DNA of 64,000 nt from Achromobacter sp. HZ34 (GCF_002209485.1 NZ_NJIX01000005.1:496001-560000); one strand, 5' to 3'; counted from the stretch's first letter, positions 35,701-43,918 are shown. Notes: generated from the letters alone by a model not told the origin. A program made the numbers and translations.

Positions 35701-36160
35701 ACACGCCAACGTCGTGACCCGTAATGGTTCCATTGTTCTGGAGGTAGTCGCCGCCGGTCAATCCCACGGCCGTGCCTTTGTCTGCGTTGATCAGGCCGTT
35801 GTTGGTGACCGAGCCCGAGACCGTAAGCAGGATACCGAAGGGCGTTGCAGACGTTTGGGACAAGCCGCCCGATATCGTGCCGTTGTTGATGATGGCGATG
35901 TCCTGGAGTACGAAGGGGCCGTCCCCAAGCGCGACATCGTTGTCAGATATCGTGACGCCAGACGCGATGGTCAGCGTGTCAGTGCCCGGGTTGATTTCGT
36001 AGTGCGTCGCCTGGCTGCTACTGACCGTAACGCTTTGCGCTTGCGCCGTGACTCCGGTGAGCAGGCTGAATCCCAGGCTTGCGGGAATCAGCAATCTGCG
36101 TGTCGTCAGGCCCTGCAAGGATCTGGGATGGGGGCGAAGATTGCGGGAAGACTTGCTCAT
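32771..36160 (-). CDS. Type V secretion autotransporter (passenger plus beta-barrel)
   Basis: A 1129-residue outer-membrane autotransporter. A long signal peptide (about 42 residues, ending TAQAQ) is followed by a beta-helical passenger full of G-x-I-x-N-x-G repeats (NNGTISGG, NNGLINADKG, NNGTITGHD). A passenger-associated repeat lies near residue 650 (LLKTGAGMLVLNGANTYSGG), then an Asp/Ser/Gly linker (TGDSDDSGGTGSGD). The last 280 or so residues are the translocator barrel, ending in the terminal aromatic motif TYRF. No protease motif or RGD is seen; an adhesin-like role is probable. The gene sits between inverted repeat arrays. Confidence 0.93.
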   Translation of the reverse strand: MSKSSRNLRPHPRSLQGLTTRRLLIPASLGFSLLTGVTAQAQSVTVSSSQATHYEINPGTDTLTIASGVTISDNDVALGDGPFVLQDIAIINNGTISGGLSQTSATPFGILLTVSGSVTNNGLINADKGTAVGLTGGDYLQNNGTITGHDVGVYIAGGTLVNGSSADNTALILSSAGTALNSPTALTLTNYGTIASQGGQAATIAGGTITNYGLISATGGDGFTMNGAGTVDNRGTISSTTGTGVLVGANATITNSGTIESLAGLAAVQFSPSGGRLNLETGSVLTGGINAAGGNTQVVLHGSNTMSSTIAGIRTLTMAGTDWTLSGQTLVTNTEVQTGTLHVNGIYTSNTVVDAGATLAGTGTMSTVTAQNGATVMPGSATAPGILTVGTYTQQAGSTLLITTTPTSASELAVTGAATLGGVLSVNSLAGAYAPVTNYIVLTAGTGLTGTFSSVLESDASLVPTLTYDTALNRVILTLASAAVWTVGDNNVTLNGDVSADQDGLTGNDTLNLIGIGKVTANLANIDTLNIGDLAATVTQVSLDAGTQTVGATRILPNGTLILNGGQFSTGTLDLAGGVLTANVDSTIGAPTTLSANSEISAADGRTLTLSGDVSGVGHLLKTGAGMLVLNGANTYSGGTQIGAGTLEVGDADHSGASIQGFTRVDSGGTLRGHGTVVGNVVNEGIVWPGGSIGTLTVNGDFMQSSNGTLMVDISPDSASQLKVTGTAQLGGTLSLLYGPGTYHATTYRLVDAGAVEGAFSKVTGNAPAGYSQAVATSANAVDLKLAARTDVAGDTGDSDDSGGTGSGDVTTTVAPTNASIFGAVGSSALRDGQRTADTLLGRLARPCPTDSAAGCERPTNQAWVRATSDTTHQGGNNNAPGNTDQRYGFLVGADHNMGPWTVGLAGGYSHGDVKEGDATGRIDTLRLAAYGSRQVGAINVAGMVGGAYDFISTRRSFGSLGTTRNTSDGQEAQAGLQASMPLQAGPTVITPRVGLRYQYFHGNSFSEEGLDSESLSVKGQDLHSLQPYVGVTADYSFNGLGAKPALLQGRVGYAYETMDSSRSVSVTSGDGTGFSVPGATQSRGMLTAGLSLSMQVAKQFDVAVSYDTLFHTGNTSAQTFRLGATYRF

Positions 36161-36492
36161 TTGCTACGACCTATTCAGCTTGTGGGTATTTGCGGGCCAC
36201 AAGCCGGCGCTGCATCCGTCCGAAAACTGAGATGCAGGGGGGCGCAGGTGTGGTCCGCGGCGATACTGCAGCGTCGGGACACCCAGGCGCATGCTTAAGA
36301 ACTCATGACCTAAATGCTACAACCGAAACAAATAGAAACCGCTAAAAACAAGCCCGATAAGTCACCGGATTAAGGGGATCATCGGACGGTTTATTCACGT
36401 TTCAATGAGGCGCAATGGCTGAATAAACGTGGCTAATGCCTGGAACCTGAACATGGCAGCTACCGTCATGCAATATTCATGCACCAGGTTGC
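36161..36492. promoter_or_regulatory. Upstream region of the autotransporter gene
   Basis: About 330 AT-richer bases before the autotransporter start. They hold an inverted repeat GTTTATTCA / TGAATAAAC at 36389-36397 and 36420-36428 with a 22-base centre. It could be an operator or an RNA hairpin in a long leader. I cannot place the promoter with confidence. Confidence 0.35.
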
Positions 36493-36699
36493 CCGAAAAT
36501 TCCACGGTAGATGATCTAAATCCGGAGTAATTCCACCTTAAATGACCGATGCGACCTGAACCTTCCCGCTCCGACTCACCGTATGTGAGCAGTCACTTTT
36601 TGCCATTTCTCGGATTTTTCTATTTGTGCGCAATAAGTTAGCTGGATTCAGCCAGTTCCAATTAGGCGAACGAATTTCCACATGGGATGAACTTTGACA
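36493..36699 (-). repeat. Right TGGAATT-repeat array, candidate transposon end
   Basis: Read on the minus strand, the stretch opens TGTCAAAGTTC at 36699. It carries TGGAA units at about 36680, 36660, 36535 and 36507, the last two lying in the 45-base block homologous to the left array. Orientation is opposite to the left array, as expected for terminal inverted repeats. No convincing target-site duplication was found outside the two borders. Confidence 0.6.
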
Positions 36700-36742
36700 A
36701 TAGCTCCTTCGCGAGTAAAGCTGCGAACGAGTGGCAGCACTG

Positions 36743-37867
36743 TCAGCGCCTGTATGCTGGTGCAGACAGCGCAATCGGCGCCGGATTCAATTCCACCCAC
36801 TCCACCGCCAGCTCGCACAGGCGCCCGGTATCGCCGTTCTTCCGCTTGACCTCGCCGACCAGGGTGGCGGCTTCCCGCAGTGCCGGCGCCGGCAAGGGCT
36901 GGCCGGCGCCCAGATGCGTCAGCAAAGCATCGGCCATCTGTTTGAATTCGGCATCCCAATTGATGCCGCCATTGCCATCGAGCTCTCTGGCGATGCGGCC
37001 GGATATCCGTATCGTCTCCCCTTGCATGGTACTGGCCGCGCCGCTGGATGGCACCAACAACTCCCACAATTCCTGATGGCGTTCCCACCAGGTAGCGGCC
37101 TTGGCCGCGATGGGCGACTTGCCGTCATAGGCGACCCGCCGCGGGACCGGAGGCACCTCGAACAAGGTATAGAGCCGGTCGAGCGCGGCGCTGGTCTCTT
37201 CCCGGCTTTCCGGGTTGAAATTGTCCCGGTGGAATTCGAAATCCGTACCTATGCGCTGCACGCAGGCGCGCATTGCTTCAGTGACGACCGGCCCGCCGCG
37301 CGTCTCACCGCCGAACAGGCGCGTGGCCAGCCCCTGCAACCCCGAGTGTTCAGGCGCGTGTGTCCGCGCATTCAGCAGCAGTAGGGCCACGTCAGCGACC
37401 TGCACGACCTTGGCATTGCTGCATCGTTGCAGCGCGTAGCCCAGCGGCGTCGTCCCTTGGTTGTTGGCGGCATCGAGTCGCGCGCCGTGGTCCAACAACG
37501 TCTGCGCCGTGCGGATATTGCCGACCGCGGCAGCCTTGTGCAAAGGCGTGTTGCCCTTGGAATCGACCGCGTTCGGGTCCGCGCCCAAGGTCAGGAGGGT
37601 GTCTATCCTGCCCTGCCAATGGCCGGCGCGGGCGTGCAATGGCGTTTCCCCATACTGGTCCGCGGCGGCGATGTCCGCGCCATTCTCGACAAGCCATACA
37701 GCCACTTCGTCGGGCAGGTCGTTGAACGCGAGCGCGGTCTGCTTCCAGACGCCACCCCGCGCATTCACGTCGCAACCGTCGAACACCGCCCTGATCGCAC
37801 CGGCGTTGCCGGCCTTCAACATTTCATCGAAATCTTTGGGTAAGGTCTTCCTCTTGGCTTTCGGCAT
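36743..37867 (-). CDS. Ankyrin-repeat protein
   Basis: A 374-residue cytoplasmic protein. Residues 20-165 contain about four ankyrin repeats (YGETPLHARAGHWQGRIDTL, KGNTPLHKAAAVGNIRTAQT, QGTTPLGYALQ). The C-terminal half is a conserved helical region of unknown function, ending APALREAATLVGEVKRKNGD and LNPAPIALSAPAYRR. ATG 37867 matches the start of the paralogue at 20224. Single-domain ankyrin proteins are common immunity factors for secreted toxins; with SMI1/KNR4 and DUF4304 genes next to it, that role is plausible but unproven. Confidence 0.85.
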   Translation of the reverse strand: MPKAKRKTLPKDFDEMLKAGNAGAIRAVFDGCDVNARGGVWKQTALAFNDLPDEVAVWLVENGADIAAADQYGETPLHARAGHWQGRIDTLLTLGADPNAVDSKGNTPLHKAAAVGNIRTAQTLLDHGARLDAANNQGTTPLGYALQRCSNAKVVQVADVALLLLNARTHAPEHSGLQGLATRLFGGETRGGPVVTEAMRACVQRIGTDFEFHRDNFNPESREETSAALDRLYTLFEVPPVPRRVAYDGKSPIAAKAATWWERHQELWELLVPSSGAASTMQGETIRISGRIARELDGNGGINWDAEFKQMADALLTHLGAGQPLPAPALREAATLVGEVKRKNGDTGRLCELAVEWVELNPAPIALSAPAYRR

Positions 37868-38057
37868 CCTGCACACGCTCCTGTTCCGGGATAAGGCAAA
37901 CTGCGGAGAGGCCCCATGGTATACGCACCCGGCAGCGCCATAGGATGCGATCTGCTACGGCGCTTTTCATGGCCCTACCAGAGTCCCCTCCCGTCGCCGG
38001 CCGATAAAAAGAGGTTCACACTAGCGCCTGCAAAACTCACTGTCCACGCTGCGAACC

Positions 38058-38966
38058 ATGAAGCTTTTTAAAGACCTGCGGAAATTGATCCCGGAACTTG
38101 CCACCCTGCCGGACACCGATCGCGTAGCCCTGCCTGAAAACCTGGTTTTACCCGATGGCGACGGCGGCTATGCCGTATTGCTGGGGCCGGCTGGGCGCTT
38201 TCTTGTGCAGGCTGACGGCGCGCCCACTCGCATCGGGTATCGCCCCTGGCTAACGGTACGCGAGTTACGGCGGATTTTCTCCAGCGCCGGGTCCGACGAC
38301 GACAATCTGCTTGCCGCCCTGTCCTTCCATCTGGATCGCATCGTCCACGGCGCCAGCACGGATGATGTCGTCCCGCATCTCGAATGGCCGATGCACGCTA
38401 CGGACGATGAGTGCCTGGCGTGGTGGCTGGCCTGCGCGCGGGCATATGCAGGCTTGTGGGAAGGCCATGCCAGCCAGGCCGGGCTGGCGCCTTCCAGTCG
38501 CGCCGAGTTGGACGCGCTGGAACAGCGCCTGGGCTGCCCCCTGCCCCCATTGCTGCGCGCGTATCACGCGCGGATTGGTGCATTGAACCTGTGCGAAAAC
38601 TTGTGCAGCGTGACACAAGCTGACCTCGCCAGTATCGAACCGCTGCGAGCGGCCTATCCTGGTATCGCCGACATCCTGGAAGACGCGCAGGACGCCGACG
38701 AGCAATGGCAGCTGGTCGACCAACTGGTGGCCTTCGGCGATTATCTAGGCAACGGCAACGTGTGGTGTTTCCACCGGGAAACCGGAGAGGTCTGGTATTT
38801 CGACCACGATTCGGCACCCATGCTCACGCGCATGTTTTCGGACGTCGGCGGCTATCTCGACGCGTTGATGTACAAATGCCTGCTGGAGGTCCACGAGCAG
38901 GAAGACGACGAAGATACGCTGCGCCGCCACCTGGGCGACGCCATTGTCGACAAGTGGATGTATTGA
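38058..38966 (+). CDS. SMI1/KNR4 (SUKH) domain protein
   Basis: A 302-residue protein. Residues 1-145 are of unknown type. Residues 149-272 look like a SUKH fold: LDALEQRLGCPLPPLLRAYH at the start, then LVAFGDYLGNGNVWCFHRET and VWYFDHDS, ending in a helical YLDALMYKCLLE. SUKH proteins are one of the largest families of immunity proteins against contact-dependent and type VI/Rhs toxins, although some have other roles. No toxin gene is adjacent. The gene is divergent from the ankyrin gene. Confidence 0.75.
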   Translation: MKLFKDLRKLIPELATLPDTDRVALPENLVLPDGDGGYAVLLGPAGRFLVQADGAPTRIGYRPWLTVRELRRIFSSAGSDDDNLLAALSFHLDRIVHGASTDDVVPHLEWPMHATDDECLAWWLACARAYAGLWEGHASQAGLAPSSRAELDALEQRLGCPLPPLLRAYHARIGALNLCENLCSVTQADLASIEPLRAAYPGIADILEDAQDADEQWQLVDQLVAFGDYLGNGNVWCFHRETGEVWYFDHDSAPMLTRMFSDVGGYLDALMYKCLLEVHEQEDDEDTLRRHLGDAIVDKWMY

Positions 38967-38983
38967 AGGGTCTTGACGACGCA

Positions 38984-39763
38984 ATGTACTACTGGAACAG
39001 AGACAATTTCGAAGGGTTGCTCCAAATCGCGCAACAGCTGGAAGCTGACAAGCATCTCAACCCGCTCGGCGCCTATTGCCGCTTTCGCGAGCTGGGATTA
39101 TGGCGCGATGCATTCCAGGCGCTGGAACGCTATCTTGAAGAAACGCGTTCGTTCGATAGCTCGACGGCGAGGCTCGCAACGACACAGATTCTTGAGATCA
39201 ACGCTCGGGCTCATGGCGTGCATCATTTTCTGGCCCAGCCGCTCGTCAAACGTTTCCTGCTGCCGACCTGGAAGCGTGGATGCGGGAAGATGCAAACGCG
39301 CGTGAACCCGTGCGATGGCTCGGTATTCTCAATCGCGACCGAGAACTGCTTGCGCGCGCCTTATCGATGTGCCCGGACGACGTTCCTGTACGAACGCTAT
39401 TGATCGATTTCGCGCTCGGAGATGTCGATCATGCAACTCATCATTTCGATGAGTCGTTCTTGATTGGCTCGATTGATTACGCGGTGGCGGCGCTGGAGCT
39501 TGCCAGAACCCTCATAGCGGACGCACCGGCCGCGGAGACGGTTGTGCAGCGTTCTCCCGAACTGCGGTACTTCAATTGCCTCATCGAAGATTGGCGGGCG
39601 TATTCCAGGAATCCTGTGGGCTCGTTTCCCGAATGGTGTACCTTGCGGGGCCGGAACTACAACTACCTTGTCAAGGTGTACTACGGGAACCGCGACCTGG
39701 CCAGAAACAGCCTTTCGAGAACTCGAGGTCAATCTCTTCACAGCCAGCATGGCGGTCATCTAA
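38984..39763 (+). pseudogene. Hypothetical helical protein gene with two frameshifts
   Basis: The first part reads MYYWNRDNFEGLLQIAQQLE to VKRFLLP. A missing base near 39259 moves the frame to DLEAWMREDANAREPVRWLG, which continues through LALGDVDHATHHFDESFLIG-like helices to YYGNRD. An extra A near 39702 then shifts to ETAFRELEVNLFTASMAVI, ending at 39763. Joined, the product would have about 259 residues and be entirely helical, TPR-like in feel. I do not recognise the family. It starts 17 bases after the SUKH gene and would belong to the same operon. Confidence 0.6.
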
Positions 39764-39779
39764 ACTACCCAGCGCGGAC

Positions 39780-40220
39780 ATGGCGAAAAATGGAATCTTG
39801 GCCGTTATGTCGATACTGAATTTTGCGTTTGTCGGTGCGGTTGCCGTGGTCTGCCTCGGCTGGTGGGTGCGTCAAATTGAGAAGCTTGAGTGGGTACGAA
39901 CCGACAGTCTGTATATCTACGAGGGCAATCCTAAGAAAGATAAAAAAATTGCCTTTACGGCCATCAAAGAAATCTCCATCGCGCCACTTTTTGACGTCGC
40001 TCCGTTCGACAACTTCTGGTTGCTAGAAGGTAAAGATGGCGAGCGGATAGGATTTCTCGGCCGATCCAATGGCGCTGCCGCCGCGCTAGTTCGTCTAGAA
40101 AGCTATTTATCGGAATTTAACGTTGCTACGTCAATTGCGCACGCGCACGAGCATTCGATGTTCGAAGAAGCTGTTGTCGTGTGGCGTGACGACGCTATAA
40201 CTGTTTCGGGTCAAGAGTGA
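39780..40220 (+). CDS. Membrane-anchored hypothetical protein
   Basis: A 146-residue protein. An N-terminal hydrophobic helix (ILAVMSILNFAFVGAVAVVC) is followed by a beta-rich domain with SLYIYEGNPKKDKKIAF, NFWLLEGKDGERIGFLG and a terminal helix, reminiscent of a PH-like fold. Codon use is less GC-rich than the surroundings, which suggests transfer. The start could also be ATG 39807; neither has a strong ribosome site. It lies within the putative immunity array. Function unknown. Confidence 0.6.
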   Translation: MAKNGILAVMSILNFAFVGAVAVVCLGWWVRQIEKLEWVRTDSLYIYEGNPKKDKKIAFTAIKEISIAPLFDVAPFDNFWLLEGKDGERIGFLGRSNGAAAALVRLESYLSEFNVATSIAHAHEHSMFEEAVVVWRDDAITVSGQE

Positions 40221-40268
40221 CCCTACGCGCTCTGTCTCCAAACTTGACGAGAATCGTACATAACCACC

Positions 40269-40616
40269 ATGGAAAAATCTGCGCTTGAGAAAGCTGCTGC
40301 ACTCATTGCCCAGCACAATCTGACTCCTCAGGTCGCGGGCGTTCGCGTAGGCTGGGACGAAGTTACGGCCAAGCTCGTGGTTCAATACTTCGTTGATGGG
40401 GAAGTGGCCGATGACGAACGCGAGCTCTGTGAATTGACATTAACTGAGCTGTTGGCTGAGTTTCCCGATGTGCGTACGGCTGATACACAATGTATTGCAA
40501 ATCCTTGTGGCGGAGTGTTCTTGCTCGACGGGATTGTTTTTCCAGCGGCGGTAGTGCTCAACACTGTGAGCGGTTGGCAGTTGTCGGCCATATGCGGACA
40601 TCCTGAAGGAGTTTAA
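40269..40616 (+). CDS. Small acidic hypothetical protein
   Basis: A 115-residue acidic protein starting MEKSALEKAAALIAQHNL with a compact alpha/beta pattern (AKLVVQYFVDGEVADDEREL, then CIANPCGGVFLLDGIVF). It has no export signal. Its size, acidity and position directly before the DUF4304 gene, one base apart, fit a small immunity protein, but I do not recognise the family. Confidence 0.6.
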   Translation: MEKSALEKAAALIAQHNLTPQVAGVRVGWDEVTAKLVVQYFVDGEVADDERELCELTLTELLAEFPDVRTADTQCIANPCGGVFLLDGIVFPAAVVLNTVSGWQLSAICGHPEGV

Positions 40617-40617
40617 G

Positions 40618-41202
40618 TTGAGCGAAGTCGCAACTCAGATCGATGAGATCGTGGGACTGGCCCTTGCCGGTCTTCTCAAGAAAAACGGGTTCAGGAAGTC
40701 CGGACGGACTTGGCACAAATCCGTGAGCGACGACTGGCAAATAGTCAACGCGCAGGCCAGCGCCGCCAATTCACGCGAACAAGGAAAGTTCGTTGTGAAT
40801 CTTGGCGTTTACTGTGCCCAGGTCGCCGACCTCGCTGGCCAAAAGAGGCCTGAGAGGTTTCCCAAGGAATTTGAAACGACTGTGCGTGAACGTCTTGGCT
40901 CTCTTGCTTATAAGTACGACCATTGGTGGACTGTCGAGCCAAACTCGAATCTGAATGAAATCGCAAGCGACGTCGAGGCGAAAATGCAAGCGTCAGGCTT
41001 ACAGTGGTTAGACGCGCATCTCGATGTGGCAAGAATCGCCACACACCTGCAGGGGAGTCCCAATCTGCACGCTTTGTCCGCGGCGTGGCTTGCATGGGGC
41101 AAGAGAGAAGCAGTTCGGCAATATGAAGCAGCCATCGCCGCGCGCCCCGCTGCGAAGAACCATTACGTGGCGTGGGCGGTCAAGAGTGGCTTGGTAGGTT
41201 AA
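40618..41202 (+). CDS. DUF4304-type protein
   Basis: A 194-residue protein starting from TTG 40618, which is preceded by AAGGAG at the right distance. The block LLKKNGFRKSGRTWHKSVSDD followed by VNAQASAANSREQGKFVVNLGVY is the DUF4304 pattern, a family recorded mostly as small accessory or immunity-like proteins. There is no signal peptide. It is the last gene of the run of five plus-strand genes from 38058. Confidence 0.65.
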   Translation: MSEVATQIDEIVGLALAGLLKKNGFRKSGRTWHKSVSDDWQIVNAQASAANSREQGKFVVNLGVYCAQVADLAGQKRPERFPKEFETTVRERLGSLAYKYDHWWTVEPNSNLNEIASDVEAKMQASGLQWLDAHLDVARIATHLQGSPNLHALSAAWLAWGKREAVRQYEAAIAARPAAKNHYVAWAVKSGLVG

Positions 41203-41355
41203 GTGCGCTGACGCCGAGCAACACCGTTTCGGCAATACGGCTCGAACTCCCGCTTTCCATAGTCAGCAACCGCCGTTGCCACTTCACAACGATGAGGACA
41301 AGTCGGATACTTGCCGACTTGAAGAACTGTCATCCTTCTTCCCTTGGACGCTGTC

Positions 41356-42252
41356 ATGCCCTTGTTGGAAACTCAGCTCGCCCGATACTTCATGCAGGTA
41401 GCACACGCAAAAAGTCTCTCGAAGGCGGCGATCAAGTTGTCGACGACTCAGTCGAACGTTACCGCGCGCATCAAGCAGCTGGAAGAACAACTCGGTGCAC
41501 AGCTGTTTTCCCGGCACAGCCGCGGCGTCGCTTTGACCGCGGCAGGCGAGGTGCTACTCCCCCCATTTGCGAGCAAATCGTGAAGATCGCCGAGGCAGTC
41601 CAGCGCCAGGCTGCAAACACCGGATTTTCGCGGCCATCCCTGCGAGTGGGCGTCTACCATACGGCGGCAGCTCACCTGATGCCTGATTTGATCGCCGGCT
41701 TCCTTTCAGCCAATCGCGGCGTACATCTCACCGTCAAGATGGGCAGCACCGAGGAGTTGCGTGCATTACTGCGGGATGAGCAGCTCGACTGCGCCGTCAT
41801 CGCCGCCGTCGCCGTCGATTCCGCATTGCATGTCCATTCCCGCTTCATGGACGAAATGGGATGGGTATTCAAGGTCGGCCTGCTGTCTCGATCCAATGCC
41901 GGGGTCATGGCCCAATTGGCCGGCCTGCCTATCTATGCCACGCAGAAAGGCGCACTGTATGAGGCATCCGTTCGCCAACTTTTCCAGGATGAGGGGCTGA
42001 CCGCTGAGATGCCGGTTTTTCAGGAACTGGGCTCCACGGAAATTCTCAAGGCGGTGTTGCGCCTGGGGCACGGATTCACATTCATTTCGAAAGCGGTGTT
42101 CCTGTGTCAGCAATGGCGAGCCTGTCTTTGGCTTGGCGTCGAACGGACTGCTCGCCATTCCTAAAGAACTTCGTCGATTGCGCGATAAGCTAATCGCGAC
42201 GATATCTGGGCAGCGGTTAAAGAGCTATACGAAGAAGACTTGCCGGGAATGA
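41356..42252 (+). pseudogene. LysR-family regulator gene, frameshifted at a C6 tract
   Basis: The helix-turn-helix (MPLLETQLARYFMQVAHAKS and LSKAAIKLSTTQSNVTARIK) ends in a stop after a run of six C at 41559-41564; one more C would continue into ICEQIVKIAEAVQRQ and the LysR effector domain (SLRVGVYHTAAAHLMPDLIA). A second shift near 42100 separates FTFISKAV from LASNGLLAIPKELRRLRDKL, which ends at 42252. Two lesions make a pseudogene likely, although the C tract is of a kind that can vary in length. Confidence 0.75.
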
Positions 42253-42500
42253 CACAAGGCGACTACGACGAGCACGGTGATGGGGCGCTGATGTGGCTAT
42301 GACGAAGGGCCAATGTACGAGATTCAGATTACGCGTAGTGGCGTTGCACGCCTGAGCGAGTGGGCCGACCAGGACTATGAGACGGAATTGTGCCCGATGA
42401 GAGAGGTGGAAGCGCTTCCTCAGGAGAAAGCAGCGAGTTGCAAGCGCCAGTCGGAGCTTGTTGGACCGTAGTGCGAGCTGTTGCGCTTGTACGTACACTC

Positions 42501-43300
42501 TCAAGAACTGGTGCTTACCGCCGCAAATTTTTCGACAAGAAGATCGATCAGTAATCTGACTTTGCGGGGGATGTGCTGGCTTGGCGGGCGCACGACGAAG
42601 ATGCCGACGTCCGGCATTCTGAAACGCGTCATGATGGGCACAAGCCTGCCTGTCTCGACATAAGGTCCCGCGATCATCTCGCCCATCGCAACGACTCCCA
42701 GATCGGACGCTGCTGCCTCCGCGAGGACATAGGCGTTGTCCGCCTTGAACCGGCCTTGTGGATGCACCGTGAAGTTCTGATCCCCATCGCTGAACACCCA
42801 GCTGTTGGTGCCGGCCGTGATCGCCGAGTGCTTTAGGATATCGGCCGGATACTGCGGCGCCCCATTCTCCTTGATGTAGCCCGGGCTGGCGTACAGTTGC
42901 ATCGGAAGTGAGCCGATTTTGCGCGCAATCAAGCTGGAGTCCGGCATGTAGCCCACGCGAATCGCACAGTCGAAACCTTCCGCTGCGAGATCGACGTACT
43001 GATCCGAAAATCGCGTATGCACCTGCAGTGCCGGGTGTCGCCTGGCAAAGTCTGCAAGCGCCGGCGCGAACAGCGTCCCGACGGATGCGGGTCCCGCGAT
43101 TCTCATCAGGCCCCTGATATGGCCGTTGGGCGACAGCTCTTCCCGAACTGCGTCTATCCTGGCGCAGATGTCCGCTGCCTGATCTCGAAACGATACCCCC
43201 GCCTCCGTCAAAACCGCGCCGCGGGTCGTTCGTGCGAGGAGCTCGGCGCCAAGTTCCTGCTCTAGCCGAAGCAGCCGACGGCTGACAATGGATTTGGGAA
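42501..43300 (-). pseudogene. LysR-family regulator gene lacking its N-terminus
   Basis: The minus-strand frame is a good LysR protein from PKSIVSRRLLRLEQELGAEL onward: effector domain GLMRIAGPASVGTLFAPALA, then RFRMPDVGIFVVRPPSQHIP, ending at 42501. About the first 28 residues, including the start and the first recognition helices, are missing and replaced by IS30-derived sequence at about 43295-43300. The frame stays open into the insertion-sequence remnant but no proper start remains, so the gene is presumably dead. Confidence 0.7.
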
Positions 43301-43710
43301 GTACTGGCGTAGCAGGCCATTCGTATTTTCGTTGGTGCCTCGCTGCCAGGGGCTGCCCGGATCGCAGAAGCAAACGACCATATTGGTAGCAATATCAAAG
43401 TGCCTGTGCGCTGACAACTCCGCCCCGGGGTCCCAGGTCAGGATTTTCCTTAGTCGAGCAGGAAGCTGGCCCATCTGCTCAACAAGGGCTCGAGTAACGA
43501 TTTCGGCCCGCTTGTCCTCGATCCTGCAGAGCACGGTGAACCGAGATGCTGAGCGGCCCAACTGGCGACCAATAGCTCGATAACTTGCGCCACTGGCCAA
43601 CCCTCGATAGATCGCCCCCCGCTCTTCTGCTCACCACACTGACCAGTGCACACCTCTATCCATCGGGCTTTCAATAGGGTGTTGCACTGACCGTTTGAAA
43701 CCACAATATC
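43294..43710 (-). mobile_element. IS30-family insertion sequence remnant
   Basis: The minus strand encodes ASGASYRAIGRQLGRSAS (an IS30 helix-turn-helix) joined directly to FTVLCRIEDKRAEIVTRALV, TWDPGAELSAH and WQRGTNENTNGLLRQYFP, which is the C-terminal catalytic part with the last acidic residue. The central part of the transposase is deleted, and the 3' end is cut at the LysR junction. The stretch GGGTGTTGCACTGACCGTTT at 43677-43696 looks like an IS30-type terminal repeat; that assignment is less certain. Confidence 0.65.
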
Positions 43711-43890
43711 GCTTTTGCGGGGTATTACCGCCAGGGACGCTGCTGATGTAAGTACTTGCTTTTCAGCGGTTCTTCGACTTTTCGTTGTGACGCCAAGCAC
43801 TTGGGATGGTTAGGGGGCCACGCTAGATGAGTAAAGTTCCATCGGGCGTGAACTTCGACACCAAAGTTGTAACAGCACCCCTCTCCCCCC
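43711..43890. other. Spacer between IS remnant and groESL promoter
   Basis: About 180 bases with no gene or repeat that I can support. Confidence 0.4.
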
Positions 43891-43918
43891 TTGAAGCATT
43901 AATTACGATCCCTATAAT
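43891..43918 (+). promoter_or_regulatory. groESL promoter
   Basis: TTGAAG (43891-43896) and TATAAT (43913-43918) are 16 bases apart, a good sigma-70 promoter. The overlapping CTTGAAG and CCCTATAAT also resemble a sigma-32 heat-shock promoter. The -10 box overlaps the first base of the CIRCE operator. Confidence 0.75.

Noticed and set aside
32373-36710. Target-site duplication around the repeat-bracketed autotransporter
   Set aside because: The bases outside TGTC at 32384 and GACA at 36699 do not match over 4-8 positions, so I cannot claim a recent transposition or exact borders.
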